Origin: Actinomycetes bacterium | GTDB lineage: Bacteria; Actinomycetota; Actinomycetes; Mycobacteriales; Mycobacteriaceae | Assembly (NCBI GenBank): GCA_023404955.1 | Contig: JAEXZY010000160.1 | Coordinates: 62,001 to 126,000, forward strand | DNA: 64,000 bases | Direction of reading: 5' to 3' | In this document: positions 1-9,046 of the stretch, piece after piece | How positions within the stretch are numbered: the stretch's first letter is position 1 | Layout of the letters: the number at the start of each line of letters is the position of its first letter | The notes under the pieces: model-generated | Databases searched by the model: none | Seen by the model: the letters and a program-made list of their open reading frames with translations, nothing else | Told to the model about the DNA's origin: nothing | Translations under genes and position numbers: made by a program

Positions 1-1646
1 CCGGGTGGCGGGATGAGTCGGGGCGGTTGGTGATCCGCACCAGCACACAGGTCCCGTTCCTGGTGCGCGACGAACTGTGCCACCTGTTCGGGCTGTCCCC
101 CGACGAGGTGCAGGTGTTCACCAAACGTATCGGCGGCGGCTTCGGCGGTAAGCAGGAGATGCTGGTCGAGGACCTGGTTGCGTTGGCGGTACTGACGCTC
201 GGCGAGCCGGTGCGCTACGAGTTCAGCCGCAGCGACGAGTTCACCACCGCACCCTGCCGGCATCCGTTCCGGGTGGACGTCACCGCCGCGGCCGACGCAT
301 CGGGAGTACTCACCGCACTCGCGGTCGACGTGCTCGTCGACGCCGGCGCTTACGGCAACCACAGTCCCGGCGTGATGTTCCACGGGTGCGGGGAGTCGAT
401 GTCGGTGTACCGCTGTGTGAACAAGCGCGTCGACGCTCGCGCCGTGTACACCAACAACCTGCCCTCGGGGGCGTTCCGCGGCTACGGGCTCGGTCAGCTG
501 ATCTTCGCGATCGAATCAGCGCTCGACCAACTCGCTGACCGCCTCGGGATCGATCCGTTCGACTTTCGGCGGCGCAACGTCGTCGTGCCGGGTGACGACT
601 TCGTCGACGCGCACGTGCTCGACGACGACCTGACGTTCGGCAGCTACGGGTTGGATCAGTGCCTCGATCTCGCGCAGGCCGCGCTGCGCAGGGGCAACGA
701 CGTCCCCGCCCCGGCCGGGCCGCAGTGGCGCACCGGTGAGGGTATGGCGGTCGCGATGATCGCCACGATCCCGCCGCGCGGGCATCTCGCCGAGGCCGCG
801 GTGAGCATCGACGCCGACGGGGTGTACACCCTGCGCGTCGGTACGGCCGAGTTCGGCAACGGGACCACCACGGTGCACGCACAGATCGCGGCCACCGCGC
901 TCAACACCGTCGTCGGCAACATCCGGATCAATCAATCCGACACGGCGGTAACCGGATACGACACAGGCGCATTCGGCTCCGCCGGCACCGTGGTAGCCGG
1001 GCAGGCCACCCTCAAGGCGGCGGAGAAGCTGCGGTCTGCACTCGAGGCGGCCGCCGCCGAGCTGACCGGTGTCCCCCGCGGCGCGTGCGTATTGACCCGC
1101 AACGGGGTGCACTGCGCGGGCCAGCTCATCGACTTCGCCGATCTGCCGGTACCGCTGATCGGCCACGGCAGTCACGGCGGTACCCCCCGCTCCGTCGCAT
1201 TCAACGTGCACGCCGTCCGCGTCGCCGTCGACGTCGACACCGGCGAGGTGCGCATCTTGCAGAGCGTGCAGGCGGCCGACGCCGGGGTGGTGATGAACCC
1301 GCAGCAGTGCCGCGGTCAGGTGGAAGGCGGTGTGGCACAGGGCATCGGCTCAGCGTTGTACGAGGAGATGCACGTCGGCCCCGATGGTGGGGTGTGGACG
1401 AACACGCTGAGGAACTACCATCTGCCGGCGCTGGCCGACGTACCGGTGACCGAGGTCTACTTCGCCGACACCTATGACACCCTGGGGCCGTTCGGCGCCA
1501 AGTCGATGAGCGAATCGCCGTACAACCCCGTGGCTCCCGCGCTGGCGAACGCCATCGCACGGGCGACCGGTGTGCGGCTGTATCGCCTGCCGATGACGCC
1601 CGCGCGGATCTGGCGGGCGCTCAGTTCTTCCCGCGAGAAGACATGA
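1..1646 (+). CDS. Xanthine dehydrogenase/aldehyde oxidase-type molybdopterin-binding subunit, 5'-truncated by window edge
   Basis: This is the C-terminal ~548 residues of a large molybdopterin-binding subunit of the xanthine dehydrogenase/aldehyde oxidase family. The reading frame (codons from base 3) is open to the left edge, so the true start lies outside the window. Visible family motifs are GGGFGGK near the left end, the arginine-containing AFRGYG, GAFGSAGT, and a C-terminal GAKSMSESP that keeps the glutamate expected at the active site, although the usual GxGE context is altered. Such enzymes hydroxylate purines, aldehydes or N-heterocycles with Mo-cofactor, usually with separate FAD and 2Fe-2S subunits, which would lie upstream. 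The substrate cannot be told. It is not part of the steroid cluster that follows, being convergent with fadA6 across a 55 bp gap that holds nothing recognisable. Confidence 0.85.
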   Translation, partial: GWRDESGRLVIRTSTQVPFLVRDELCHLFGLSPDEVQVFTKRIGGGFGGKQEMLVEDLVALAVLTLGEPVRYEFSRSDEFTTAPCRHPFRVDVTAAADASGVLTALAVDVLVDAGAYGNHSPGVMFHGCGESMSVYRCVNKRVDARAVYTNNLPSGAFRGYGLGQLIFAIESALDQLADRLGIDPFDFRRRNVVVPGDDFVDAHVLDDDLTFGSYGLDQCLDLAQAALRRGNDVPAPAGPQWRTGEGMAVAMIATIPPRGHLAEAAVSIDADGVYTLRVGTAEFGNGTTTVHAQIAATALNTVVGNIRINQSDTAVTGYDTGAFGSAGTVVAGQATLKAAEKLRSALEAAAAELTGVPRGACVLTRNGVHCAGQLIDFADLPVPLIGHGSHGGTPRSVAFNVHAVRVAVDVDTGEVRILQSVQAADAGVVMNPQQCRGQVEGGVAQGIGSALYEEMHVGPDGGVWTNTLRNYHLPALADVPVTEVYFADTYDTLGPFGAKSMSESPYNPVAPALANAIARATGVRLYRLPMTPARIWRALSSSREKT

Positions 1647-1701
1647 ACTCGAGCGGACACGCCGCAGAATCACTCGAGATTGTGTCTGTTCACCGAAAGA
1701 A

Positions 1702-2850
1702 CTAGAGCCGCTCGATGATCGTGACGTTGGCCGTGCCGCCGCCCTCGCACATCGTCTGCAGGCCATAGCGGCCGCCAGTGCGTTCCAGCGTGTTCAGCAT
1801 GGTCGCGAAAAGCTTTGCCCCCGTTGCGCCGAGCGGGTGACCGAGCGCGATGGCGCCGCCGCTGGGGTTGACCTTCTCCGGATCGGCCTTGGTCTCCTTG
1901 AGCCACGCCTGCACCACCGGCGCGAACGCCTCATTGATCTCGACCGTGTCGATGTCGTCGATCGACAGCCCGGTCTTGTCCAGCGCATAGCGGGTGGCCG
2001 GAATCGGCCCGGTGAGCATGAACACCGGGTCGGCGCCGCGTGCGCTGATGTGATGGATGCGCGCTCGGGGCGTGAGGCCGTGGTCCTTGACCGCCTGCTC
2101 GGAGGCGAGCAGCACCGCGCTTGCGCCATCGGAGATCTGGCTGGCCATCGCCGCGGTCAGCCGCCCGCCGTCGACGAGCGTCTTGAGCCCGGCCATCTTC
2201 TCCAGCGACGTGTCGCGCGGCCCCTCGTCCACCCGGAAGCCGTCCACCTCGAAGATCTCGTTGTCGAAGTGGCCGGCCCGGATCGCGGCCTGCGCACGTT
2301 GGTGACTGGTCAGCGCGAACTGCTCCATGTCCTCCCGGCTGATGTCCCACTTCTCGGCGATCAGCTCGGCGCCGCGGAACTGGGAGATCTCCTGGTCGCC
2401 GTAGCGGTGCAGCCAGCTCTTGGATTCGTTGGTGGGCGAAGTGAATCCGAACTGCTCAGCGACGAGCATGGCCGAGCTGATCGGGATCTGGCTCATGTTC
2501 TGCATACCGCCGGCCACGATGAGATCGGCGGTGCCCGACATGATCGCCTGCGCACCGAACGAGATGGCCTGCTGGCTGGACCCGCACTGGCGGTCGACGG
2601 TCACCCCCGGCACCTCCTCGGGGAAACCCGCCGCCAGCCACGACAACCGAGCGATGTTGCCGGCCTGCGGGCCGATCGCATCGACGCATCCGGCGATCAC
2701 GTCGTCGACCGCACCCGGGTCGACGTCATTACGGTCGAACAGGCCGCGCCAGCCGGCCGCACCGAGATCGACCGGATGCACACCGGCCAGCGATCCGTTG
2801 CGCTTGCCGATCGCGGTGCGCACCGCATCGATGACGAACGCTTCAGCCAT
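1702..2850 (-). CDS. fadA6: Acetyl-CoA acyltransferase FadA6 (steroid C/D-ring thiolase)
   Basis: A 382-residue thiolase. The nucleophilic cysteine is C89 (DRQCGSS), the C-terminal catalytic histidine is H338 (GHPLGATG) and the second cysteine is C368 (MCEGGGTAN). It is expected to perform thiolysis late in degradation of rings C and D of cholesterol-type steroids. The ATG at 2850 is preferred over an in-frame codon 20 residues upstream because it follows AGAAGGAGT at a normal distance and gives the family N-terminus (AEAFVIDAVRT). It is last in the leftward operon fadE30-ipdF-kstR2-fadA6 and overlaps the kstR2 stop by 8 bp, suggesting translational coupling. The family assignment is secure; FadA6 specifically rests on the neighbourhood. 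Confidence 0.93.
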   Translation of the reverse strand: MAEAFVIDAVRTAIGKRNGSLAGVHPVDLGAAGWRGLFDRNDVDPGAVDDVIAGCVDAIGPQAGNIARLSWLAAGFPEEVPGVTVDRQCGSSQQAISFGAQAIMSGTADLIVAGGMQNMSQIPISSAMLVAEQFGFTSPTNESKSWLHRYGDQEISQFRGAELIAEKWDISREDMEQFALTSHQRAQAAIRAGHFDNEIFEVDGFRVDEGPRDTSLEKMAGLKTLVDGGRLTAAMASQISDGASAVLLASEQAVKDHGLTPRARIHHISARGADPVFMLTGPIPATRYALDKTGLSIDDIDTVEINEAFAPVVQAWLKETKADPEKVNPSGGAIALGHPLGATGAKLFATMLNTLERTGGRYGLQTMCEGGGTANVTIIERL

Positions 2851-3451
2851 TGTGGACTCCTTCTGACGGGGTGATACCACCGAGGACGATCGAAAGATAT
2901 TGGCGGCCAACCTCCTCGGCGGTCAGCGGACCGCCCGGCTGGTACCACCGGACCGACACCCAGGTGGTGTCGCGGATGAACCGGTAGACGAGATCGACAT
3001 CGACGTCGGGGCGGAAGTGCCCCTCCTCGATGCCCTGGGTGAGGACGTCGACCCACATCTTGCGCTGTTCTTTGTTGCGTTCCTCGACGTAGGCGAATCG
3101 GGGCTGCGCCGAGAGCCGCTTGGCCTCGTCCTGGTAGATCACGACTTCTGCGTGCCGGGTGGCGATGGCCTCGAACGACGCCATGAACAGCCCTTTGAGC
3201 CGTTCGAGTGGGTTCGGTTCGGTGTCGACGATCTGCTGGTAGCGGTCGAAGAGCCAATCGAGGAAGCCGCGCAGCACCTCGTCGACCATCTCCTCTTTCG
3301 ACGAGAAGTGGTGGTAGAGGCTGCCCGAGAGGATTCCGGCCGAGTCGGCGATGTCGCGCACCGTGGTGGCGCGCAGCCCCCGCTCGGCGAACATCGTCGC
3401 GGCGAGCGCGAGAAGCTCGTCACGACGAGTGTTGGTGGCTCCGGTGCTCAT
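2843..3451 (-). CDS. kstR2: TetR-family repressor KstR2
   Basis: A 202-residue TetR-type regulator. Its N-terminal helix-turn-helix lies at about residues 10-55 and ends in GSLYHHFSSKEE, a typical TetR recognition-helix region. The rest is a helical ligand domain. KstR2 in mycobacteria represses genes for degrading the last two steroid rings and is released by HIP-CoA, the product of FadD3. Its position between ipdF and fadA6, with a perfect KstR2 operator at 5401-5414 in the divergent fadE30/fadD3 promoter, supports this identity. It overlaps ipdF by 4 bp (ATGA) and fadA6 by 8 bp, so it is transcribed within the operon it controls, implying autoregulation. Confidence 0.93.
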   Translation of the reverse strand: MSTGATNTRRDELLALAATMFAERGLRATTVRDIADSAGILSGSLYHHFSSKEEMVDEVLRGFLDWLFDRYQQIVDTEPNPLERLKGLFMASFEAIATRHAEVVIYQDEAKRLSAQPRFAYVEERNKEQRKMWVDVLTQGIEEGHFRPDVDVDLVYRFIRDTTWVSVRWYQPGGPLTAEEVGRQYLSIVLGGITPSEGVHNG

Positions 3452-4239
3452 GGGTGCTGACTCGACACCGAGATCACCTCGCCGGTGAGGTAACTGGAGT
3501 AGTCACTGGCCAGGAACGCGATGGTGGCCGCGACCTCCCACGGTTCGGCGGCCCGCCCGAACGCCTCGCCCTGGGCGAGGCGGTCGAGCAGCTCGGAGCT
3601 CGACGTCTTCTCCAGGAATTTGTGCCGCGCGATGCTCGGCGACACGGCGTTGATCCGTACGCCGTACTCCACCGCCTCGATGGCGCTGCACCGCGTCAGT
3701 GCCATCACGCCGGCTTTGGCTGCGGCGTAATGCGATTGGGAGTGCTGCGCGCGCCAGCCGAGCACGCTGGCGTTGTTGACGATCACGCCGCCGTGCCCGG
3801 CGTCGCGGAAGTAACGCAGCGCGGCTCGTGTCGCGCGCATCACCGACGTCAGGGTCACGTTCAGAACGCGGTCCCACTCGTCGTCGGTCATGTCGATCAC
3901 CGGGGTCTGGCCGCCGAGCCCCGCATTGTTGACCAGGATGTCGATCCGTCCGGCCGCCTCGACGGTCGAGGCGATCAGCGCGTCGACCGCCTCGGTCGAC
4001 GTCACGTCGCACGTCACCGCGTGCACCTGCCCGAGCCCCAGCTCAGCCAGCTCGTCCCGCGTCTCCCCCAGCCGCCGCTCGTGATAATCGGACACCACGA
4101 CGTCGGCACCCTCGGCCAGCGCCCGCCGAGCAGTCGTCGACCCGATCCCGGTGCCCGCGGCGGCGGTGACCAAGACCACCTTGCCGGCGAGCAGGTTGTG
4201 TCCCTCGATCTCGGCGGGGGCGACGGATAGATCGGTCAC
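3448..4239 (-). CDS. ipdF: Short-chain dehydrogenase IpdF (Rv3559c-like)
   Basis: A 263-residue short-chain dehydrogenase. The cofactor motif is a slightly divergent TAAAGTGIG at residues 25-33, NNAG lies near 104-107, and the catalytic set is S158, Y171 and K175 (YAAAK). It is the positional counterpart of Rv3559c/IpdF, which oxidises or reduces a hydroxyl/keto group on a HIP-CoA-derived intermediate of ring C/D catabolism; the exact step is taken from recollection of the literature and not deduced from sequence. The start is GTG at 4239, whose GTGA overlaps the fadE30 stop by 4 bp, and its own stop overlaps kstR2 in the same way. Control by KstR2 from 5401-5414 is inferred. Confidence 0.87.
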   Translation of the reverse strand: MTDLSVAPAEIEGHNLLAGKVVLVTAAAGTGIGSTTARRALAEGADVVVSDYHERRLGETRDELAELGLGQVHAVTCDVTSTEAVDALIASTVEAAGRIDILVNNAGLGGQTPVIDMTDDEWDRVLNVTLTSVMRATRAALRYFRDAGHGGVIVNNASVLGWRAQHSQSHYAAAKAGVMALTRCSAIEAVEYGVRINAVSPSIARHKFLEKTSSSELLDRLAQGEAFGRAAEPWEVAATIAFLASDYSSYLTGEVISVSSQHP

Positions 4240-5384
4240 GCTCTGGCCTCTCTGGGCAAGCCGAGCACCCGCTCAGCGATGATGTTGCGCTGCACCTCGT
4301 TCGAGCCTCCGTAGATGGTATCGGCGCGGGAGAACAGGTAGAGCCGCTGCCATTCGCTGAATTCTCCCTCAGGCAGCGTCAGGCCCGCCATCCCCACCAC
4401 GTCCATCGCGATCTCCCCCAGCTCGCGATGCCAGTTCGCCCACAGCAACTTCGACACCGAATCTTGGCCCGGCCGTTCGACGTCCATCGTGGCCAATGCG
4501 TAGGAGCGCATGGCCCGCAGACCCGCCCACGACCGGGTCAGCCGCTCCCGGATCAGCGGATCGTCGGCGGCGCCGGTCTTCTCGGCCACCCCGACCAGGT
4601 TGGAATGCTCACGCGCATAACGAATCTGTTGCCCCAGCGTCGACACGCCACGCTCGAACGTCAGCAGTCCCATCGCCACCCGCCACCCGTCACCCGGTTC
4701 CCCGACCACGAGGTCGGCATCGGTGCGCGCGTCGGTGAAGAACACCTCGTTGAACTCGGAGTCGCCGGTGAGCTGGATGATCGGGCGGATCTCGACGCCG
4801 GGCTGGTCCAGCGGCACCAACAGGAAGGACAGGCCGGCGTGCCGCTTGGAGCCCTTTTCGCTGCGCGCCACCACGAAGCACCACTGCGCCCAGTGCGCCA
4901 GCGAGGTCCACACCTTTTGCCCGTTCAGAACCCACTGATCACCGTCAAGCACGGCCGTGGTGGACACATTGGCCAGATCGCTGCCCGCGCCGGGCTCGGA
5001 ATAGCCCTGCGACCACAGCTCGGTGACGTCGAGGATTTTCGGCAGGAACCGCTTCTGCTGTTCGGGCGTGCCGTAGGCGATCAGCGTCGGACCGAGCAAC
5101 TCCTCGCCGAGGTGGTTGACCTTGTCGGGTGCATCCGCCTTCGCATATTCCTCGTAGAACGCGACGCGGTGCGCGACCGACAGACCGCGGCCGCCGTGTT
5201 CCTCCGGCCACCCCAGACAGGTCAGCCCCGCCGCCGCCAGATCGCGGTTCCACGCGAGCCGCTCCTCGAAGGCCTCGTGCTCGCGCCCAGGCCCGCCCAA
5301 CCCCTTGAGTGCCGCATACTCGCCGACCAGGTTCTCGGCCAGCCAGTCGCGGACCTGCGCCCTGAACTCCTGGACCTCAATCAC
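4236..5384 (-). CDS. fadE30: Acyl-CoA dehydrogenase FadE30
   Basis: A 382-residue, single-domain acyl-CoA dehydrogenase. It contains WSQGYSEPGAGSDLA (flavin/substrate region, about residue 128), the NGQKVWTS strand, and the C-terminal YGGSNEVQRNIIAERVLGLPR tail split by its conserved GG. FadE30 is assigned to dehydrogenation of HIP-CoA, straight after FadD3, in degradation of steroid rings C/D. It is the first gene of the leftward KstR2 operon. The start is GTG at 5384. There is no good Shine-Dalgarno spacing, but the hexamer TAGCCT (5396-5391 on this strand) lies 6 nt before it, so the message is probably leaderless. The KstR2 box lies 17 bp upstream. Confidence 0.93.
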   Translation of the reverse strand: MIEVQEFRAQVRDWLAENLVGEYAALKGLGGPGREHEAFEERLAWNRDLAAAGLTCLGWPEEHGGRGLSVAHRVAFYEEYAKADAPDKVNHLGEELLGPTLIAYGTPEQQKRFLPKILDVTELWSQGYSEPGAGSDLANVSTTAVLDGDQWVLNGQKVWTSLAHWAQWCFVVARSEKGSKRHAGLSFLLVPLDQPGVEIRPIIQLTGDSEFNEVFFTDARTDADLVVGEPGDGWRVAMGLLTFERGVSTLGQQIRYAREHSNLVGVAEKTGAADDPLIRERLTRSWAGLRAMRSYALATMDVERPGQDSVSKLLWANWHRELGEIAMDVVGMAGLTLPEGEFSEWQRLYLFSRADTIYGGSNEVQRNIIAERVLGLPREARA

Positions 5385-5388
5385 CCCT

Positions 5389-5396
5389 GTAGGCTA
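5389..5396 (-). promoter_or_regulatory. Probable -10 element for a leaderless fadE30 transcript
   Basis: On the minus strand TAGCCT (5396-5391) is followed by 6 nt and then the GTG of fadE30. This matches the TANNNT spacing of mycobacterial leaderless promoters. The same bases make a small palindrome GTAGG-ctaa-CCTAC (5389-5402). It resembles half an iron-box but not a complete one, so the promoter reading is preferred. Confidence 0.5.
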
Positions 5397-5400
5397 ACCT

Positions 5401-5414
5401 ACCAAGCACTTGCT
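5401..5414. promoter_or_regulatory. KstR2 operator
   Basis: The 14-mer ACCAAGCACTTGCT matches the published KstR2 palindrome AnCAAGnnCTTGnT at every fixed position. It sits in the 56 bp gap between the divergent fadE30 and fadD3 starts, so one operator can control both arms of the C/D-ring regulon. It is 17 bp from the fadE30 start and 27 bp from the fadD3 start, where it would overlap or lie beside both promoters. Confidence 0.9.
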
Positions 5415-5440
5415 CGGGTAACCGATCCCCAAGGAGTTCC

Positions 5441-6961
5441 ATGACCACCGCCGCGAGAACCACTCCCGCGGTTCTGGACCACATCGCGCGCGAACTCCCC
5501 GACCACCCCGCCGTGGTCACGCCCACGAAAACACTGACGTTCGCGCAGTTGCGCGCCGAGGTCCGCCAGGCCGCCGCTGCCCTGCTCGCGGCAGGCATCG
5601 CCCCCGGTGACCGCGTCGCGATCTGGTCGCCTAACACCTGGCACTGGGTGGTGGCCTGCCTGGCCATCCATCACGCCGGCGGCGTGCTCGTTCCGCTGAA
5701 CACCCGCTACACCAGCAGCGAAGCCACCGACATCCTGGCGCGCACCGCCGCGCCGCTGCTGTTCGCCTCGGGCGAGTTCCTCGGCGCGGACAAAGCCGCC
5801 AGCGTCGACCGGTCCGCCCTGCCGGCGCTGCGCCACATCGTGCGCATTCCGATCGACGCCGACGACGGCACCTGGGATCAGTTCGTCGCCACCGGGACCG
5901 ATCTTGCCGAGGTCGACGCCCGCGCGACAGGCGTCGGCGCCGACGATGTCTCCGACATCCTGTTCACCTCGGGCACCACCGGACGCAGCAAGGGCGTGCG
6001 CTGCGCGCACCGCCAATCCCTGGACGCATCGGCGGCATGGGCGGCATGCGGGCAGGTCACCCGCGCTGACCGCTATCTCTGCATCAACCCGTTCTTCCAC
6101 AACTTCGGCTACAAGGCCGGCATCCTGGCCTGCCTGCAGACCGGCGCCACGCTGTTCCCCGCCCTCACGTTCGACCCCGAGGCCGCGATGCGGGCGGTCG
6201 AGGAGCACCGCATCACGGTGCTGCCCGGACCGCCGACCATCTACCAGACCCTTCTCGATCACCCTCGCCGCGCTGAATTCGACCTCAGCTCATTGCGTTT
6301 CGCCGTCACCGGCGCCGCCACCATCCCGGTGGTGCTGATCGAGCGGATGCAGAACGAGCTCGACATCGACATCGTGCTGACCGCCTACGGGCTCACCGAG
6401 GCGGCCGGTTTCGGGACGATGTGCCGGGCCGACGACGACGCCGTGACCGTCGCGACCACCTCGGGTCGCCCGATCGCCGACTTCGAGCTGCGGATCGGCG
6501 ACGGGGGCGAGGTGCTGCTGCGCGGGCCCAACGTGATGCTCGGATACCTCGACGACCCGGAGTCGACGGCCGCGGCGATCGATTCCGAGGGCTGGCTGCA
6601 CACCGGCGATGTCGGCGAACTCGACGAGGCGGGCAACCTCAAGATCACCGATCGGCTCAAGGACATGTACATCTGCGGCGGTTTCAACGTCTACCCCGCA
6701 GAGATCGAGCAGGTGCTGGCGCGGCTGCCGGGCGTCGCCGAAGTCGCCGTCATCGGCGTGCCCGACGATCGGCTCGGGGAAGTCGGCAAGGCGTTCGTCG
6801 CGACGCTGCCCGGAACGCAGTTGGACGCCCAGACCGTAATCGACCACGCGCGGGCCCACCTCGCCAATTTCAAGACCCCCCGTTCGGTCGAGTTCCTCGA
6901 CGCGCTGCCCCGCAACCCGGGCGGCAAGGTGGTCAAACCAGAACTGCGAGAGAGGATCTGA
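5441..6961 (+). CDS. fadD3: HIP--CoA ligase FadD3
   Basis: A 506-residue acyl-CoA synthetase of the ANL superfamily. The AMP-binding loop FTSGTTGRSKG is at residues 175-185, the adenine-binding TAYGLTEAAGF is mid-protein, the hinge region holds TGDVGELDE, and the C-terminal catalytic lysine is K496 (GGKVVK). FadD3 activates HIP, the bicyclic propanoate left after rings A and B are removed, to HIP-CoA, which is also the effector of KstR2. The ATG follows AAGGAG at 5431-5436. It heads the rightward operon fadD3-fadE31-fadE32-fadE33 and its stop overlaps the fadE31 start by one base (TGATG). Confidence 0.93.
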   Translation: MTTAARTTPAVLDHIARELPDHPAVVTPTKTLTFAQLRAEVRQAAAALLAAGIAPGDRVAIWSPNTWHWVVACLAIHHAGGVLVPLNTRYTSSEATDILARTAAPLLFASGEFLGADKAASVDRSALPALRHIVRIPIDADDGTWDQFVATGTDLAEVDARATGVGADDVSDILFTSGTTGRSKGVRCAHRQSLDASAAWAACGQVTRADRYLCINPFFHNFGYKAGILACLQTGATLFPALTFDPEAAMRAVEEHRITVLPGPPTIYQTLLDHPRRAEFDLSSLRFAVTGAATIPVVLIERMQNELDIDIVLTAYGLTEAAGFGTMCRADDDAVTVATTSGRPIADFELRIGDGGEVLLRGPNVMLGYLDDPESTAAAIDSEGWLHTGDVGELDEAGNLKITDRLKDMYICGGFNVYPAEIEQVLARLPGVAEVAVIGVPDDRLGEVGKAFVATLPGTQLDAQTVIDHARAHLANFKTPRSVEFLDALPRNPGGKVVKPELRERI

Positions 6962-8085
6962 TGGACCTCCACATCGACGACGAGACCGAGGCGTTCCGCG
7001 CCGAGGTGCGCGAGTTCTTGACCGGTCACACCGGGGACTTCCCCACCGAGTCCTACGACACCGCCGAGGGATTCGAGCAGCACCGGCGCTGGGACAAGAT
7101 CCTCTTCGACGCCGGGTTGTCGGTGATCACGTGGCCGCAACGCTACGGGGGCCGCGACGCCACGTTGCTTCAGTGGATCGTGTTCGAGGAGGAGTACTTC
7201 CGCGCCGGAGCGCCGGGACGGGCAAGCGCCAACGGCACGTCGATGCTCGCGCCCACGCTGTTCGCACATGGCACCGAGGAGCAACGCGACCGCATTCTGC
7301 CGAAGATGGCCAGCGGCGAGGAGATCTGGGCGCAGGCGTGGTCGGAGCCGGAATCCGGCAGCGATCTGGCGTCGCTGCGCTCGACCGCGACCCGCACCGA
7401 CGGCGGGTGGCTGCTCAACGGACAGAAGATCTGGAGCTCACGCGCGGTGTTCGGGGAGCGCGCGTTCGGACTGTTCCGCTCCGATCCCGAGGCGCAGCGA
7501 CACAAGGGCCTGACCTACGTGATGTTCGACCTGAAGGCCGACGGCGTCACGGTGCGTCCGATCGCCCAACTCGGCGGTGCCACAGGGTTCGGCGAGATCT
7601 TCCTCGACGACGTGTTCGTGCCTGACGAGGACGTCATCGGCGGTGTGCACGACGGCTGGCGCGCGGCGATGAGCACGTCGAGCAACGAACGGGGTATGTC
7701 GCTGCGCAGCCCGGCACGGTTCGTCGCCCCGGCGGAACGGCTTGTCGCCCAGTGGAAGAGCGACCCCAAGCCCGAGTTCACCGATCGCGTGGCCGATGCA
7801 TGGATCAAGGCGCAGGCCTACCGCCTGCACACGTTCGGCACGGTGACGCGCGTGGCCGCCGGCGGTGAACTCGGCGCCGAGTCGTCGATCACCAAGGTGT
7901 TCTGGTCCGACCTCGACGTCGCACTGCACCAGACCGCGCTGGACCTTCGCGGTGCCGACGGCGAGTTGATGGACGGTGTCACCGAGGGTCTGTTGTTCGC
8001 GCTCGGCGGCCCGATCTACGCCGGCACCAACGAGATCCAGCGCAACATCATCGCCGAGCGGCTGCTGGGCCTGCCCCGAAAGTAG
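6961..8085 (+). CDS. fadE31: Acyl-CoA dehydrogenase FadE31
   Basis: A 374-residue acyl-CoA dehydrogenase with the full family layout: an N-terminal helical domain, AQAWSEPESGSDLAS at about residue 122, NGQKIWSSRA, and the C-terminal YAGTNEIQRNIIAERLLGLPRK split around its conserved residues. In mycobacteria FadE31, FadE32 and FadE33 form heteromeric acyl-CoA dehydrogenases in the late steroid pathway, which fits three consecutive genes here. The start is set by the one-base overlap with the fadD3 stop and by the family N-terminus (DLHIDDETEAF). It is co-transcribed with fadD3 and presumably under KstR2 control. Confidence 0.92.
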   Translation: MDLHIDDETEAFRAEVREFLTGHTGDFPTESYDTAEGFEQHRRWDKILFDAGLSVITWPQRYGGRDATLLQWIVFEEEYFRAGAPGRASANGTSMLAPTLFAHGTEEQRDRILPKMASGEEIWAQAWSEPESGSDLASLRSTATRTDGGWLLNGQKIWSSRAVFGERAFGLFRSDPEAQRHKGLTYVMFDLKADGVTVRPIAQLGGATGFGEIFLDDVFVPDEDVIGGVHDGWRAAMSTSSNERGMSLRSPARFVAPAERLVAQWKSDPKPEFTDRVADAWIKAQAYRLHTFGTVTRVAAGGELGAESSITKVFWSDLDVALHQTALDLRGADGELMDGVTEGLLFALGGPIYAGTNEIQRNIIAERLLGLPRK

Positions 8086-8092
8086 ACGAGAC

Positions 8093-9046
8093 GTGAACTT
8101 CGAGATCGACGAACAGCAGCGGGACTTCGCCGCGAGCATCGACGCCGCCCTGGGCGCGGCCAACATTCCGGAAGCTGTCCGGTCCTGGGCCGCCGGTGAC
8201 ACGGGACCCGGCCGCAAGATCTGGGCGCAGCTGGCCGACCTGGGTGTGACCGCACTGATGGTCGCCGAACGGTTCGACGGCATCGAGGCGCACCCGGTGG
8301 ACCTCGTGGTCGCCCTCGAGCGGCTGGGCCGCTGGAACGTTCCCGGTCCGGTCGCCGAATCCATTGCGGTGGCGCCGATCCTGCTGAGCGATGACGAGCG
8401 GTCCGGCGCGCTGGCCGCGGGCGAGGTGATCGCCACCGTCGCCGCGCCCCCGCGGGTCCCCCGCGCCGTGGACGCCGACACCGCCGGGCTGGTCCTGTTG
8501 GCTGCGGACGGGACGGTCGCTGACGCCGCTGCGGGCGCCCAGCACGAATCGGTCGACCCCAGTAGGCGGCTGTTCGAGGTGGCCGCGACGTCAGACACGC
8601 GCCCCGCCGACGTGGCGCGTGCGTTCGAGTTCGGTGCTCTGGCGACTGCAGCGCAACTGGTGGGGGCGGCGCAGGCCATGCTGGACGCCTCGGTCGACTA
8701 TGCCAAGCAGCGCAGCCAGTTCGGCACCGTCATCGGCACGTACCAGGCGATCAAGCACAAGCTCGCCGATGTGCTGATCGCCGTCGAGATGGCCCGGCCC
8801 CTGGTCTACGGTGCCGCGCTCGCGCTGGCCGACGGCTCCCCCGATACTGCGCGTGATGTCAGCGCCGCCAAGGTGGCCGCCGCCGACGCGGCACTGCTCG
8901 CCGCGCGCTCGGCGCTGCAGACCCACGGCGCGATCGGATACACCCAGGAACACGACCTGTCACTGCTGCTGCTGCGGGCGCAGGCCCTGCGGCCCGCCTG
9001 GGGCGATCCCACGTGGCACCGTCGACGAGTGTTGGAGGCATTGTGA
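8093..9046 (+). CDS. fadE32: Acyl-CoA dehydrogenase-like subunit FadE32
   Basis: A 317-residue protein, shorter than a standard acyl-CoA dehydrogenase, as in M. tuberculosis FadE32 (about 314 residues). It has the C-terminal half signature YAKQRSQFGTVIGTYQAIKH followed by QTHGAIGYTQEHD. Such short subunits pair with a partner to make a complete active site, and FadE31 and FadE33 are the obvious candidates. The GTG at 8093 is chosen because the sequence from there (NFEIDEQQRDF) matches the family N-terminus and begins 7 bp after fadE31 ends. Its stop overlaps the fadE33 start by 4 bp (GTGA). Confidence 0.9.
   Translation: MNFEIDEQQRDFAASIDAALGAANIPEAVRSWAAGDTGPGRKIWAQLADLGVTALMVAERFDGIEAHPVDLVVALERLGRWNVPGPVAESIAVAPILLSDDERSGALAAGEVIATVAAPPRVPRAVDADTAGLVLLAADGTVADAAAGAQHESVDPSRRLFEVAATSDTRPADVARAFEFGALATAAQLVGAAQAMLDASVDYAKQRSQFGTVIGTYQAIKHKLADVLIAVEMARPLVYGAALALADGSPDTARDVSAAKVAAADAALLAARSALQTHGAIGYTQEHDLSLLLLRAQALRPAWGDPTWHRRRVLEAL

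Noticed and set aside
5389..5402. GTAGG-ctaa-CCTAC as an iron (IdeR) box
   Set aside because: Only the central and right half fit the 19 bp iron box. The bases are better explained as the TAGCCT hexamer of leaderless fadE30.
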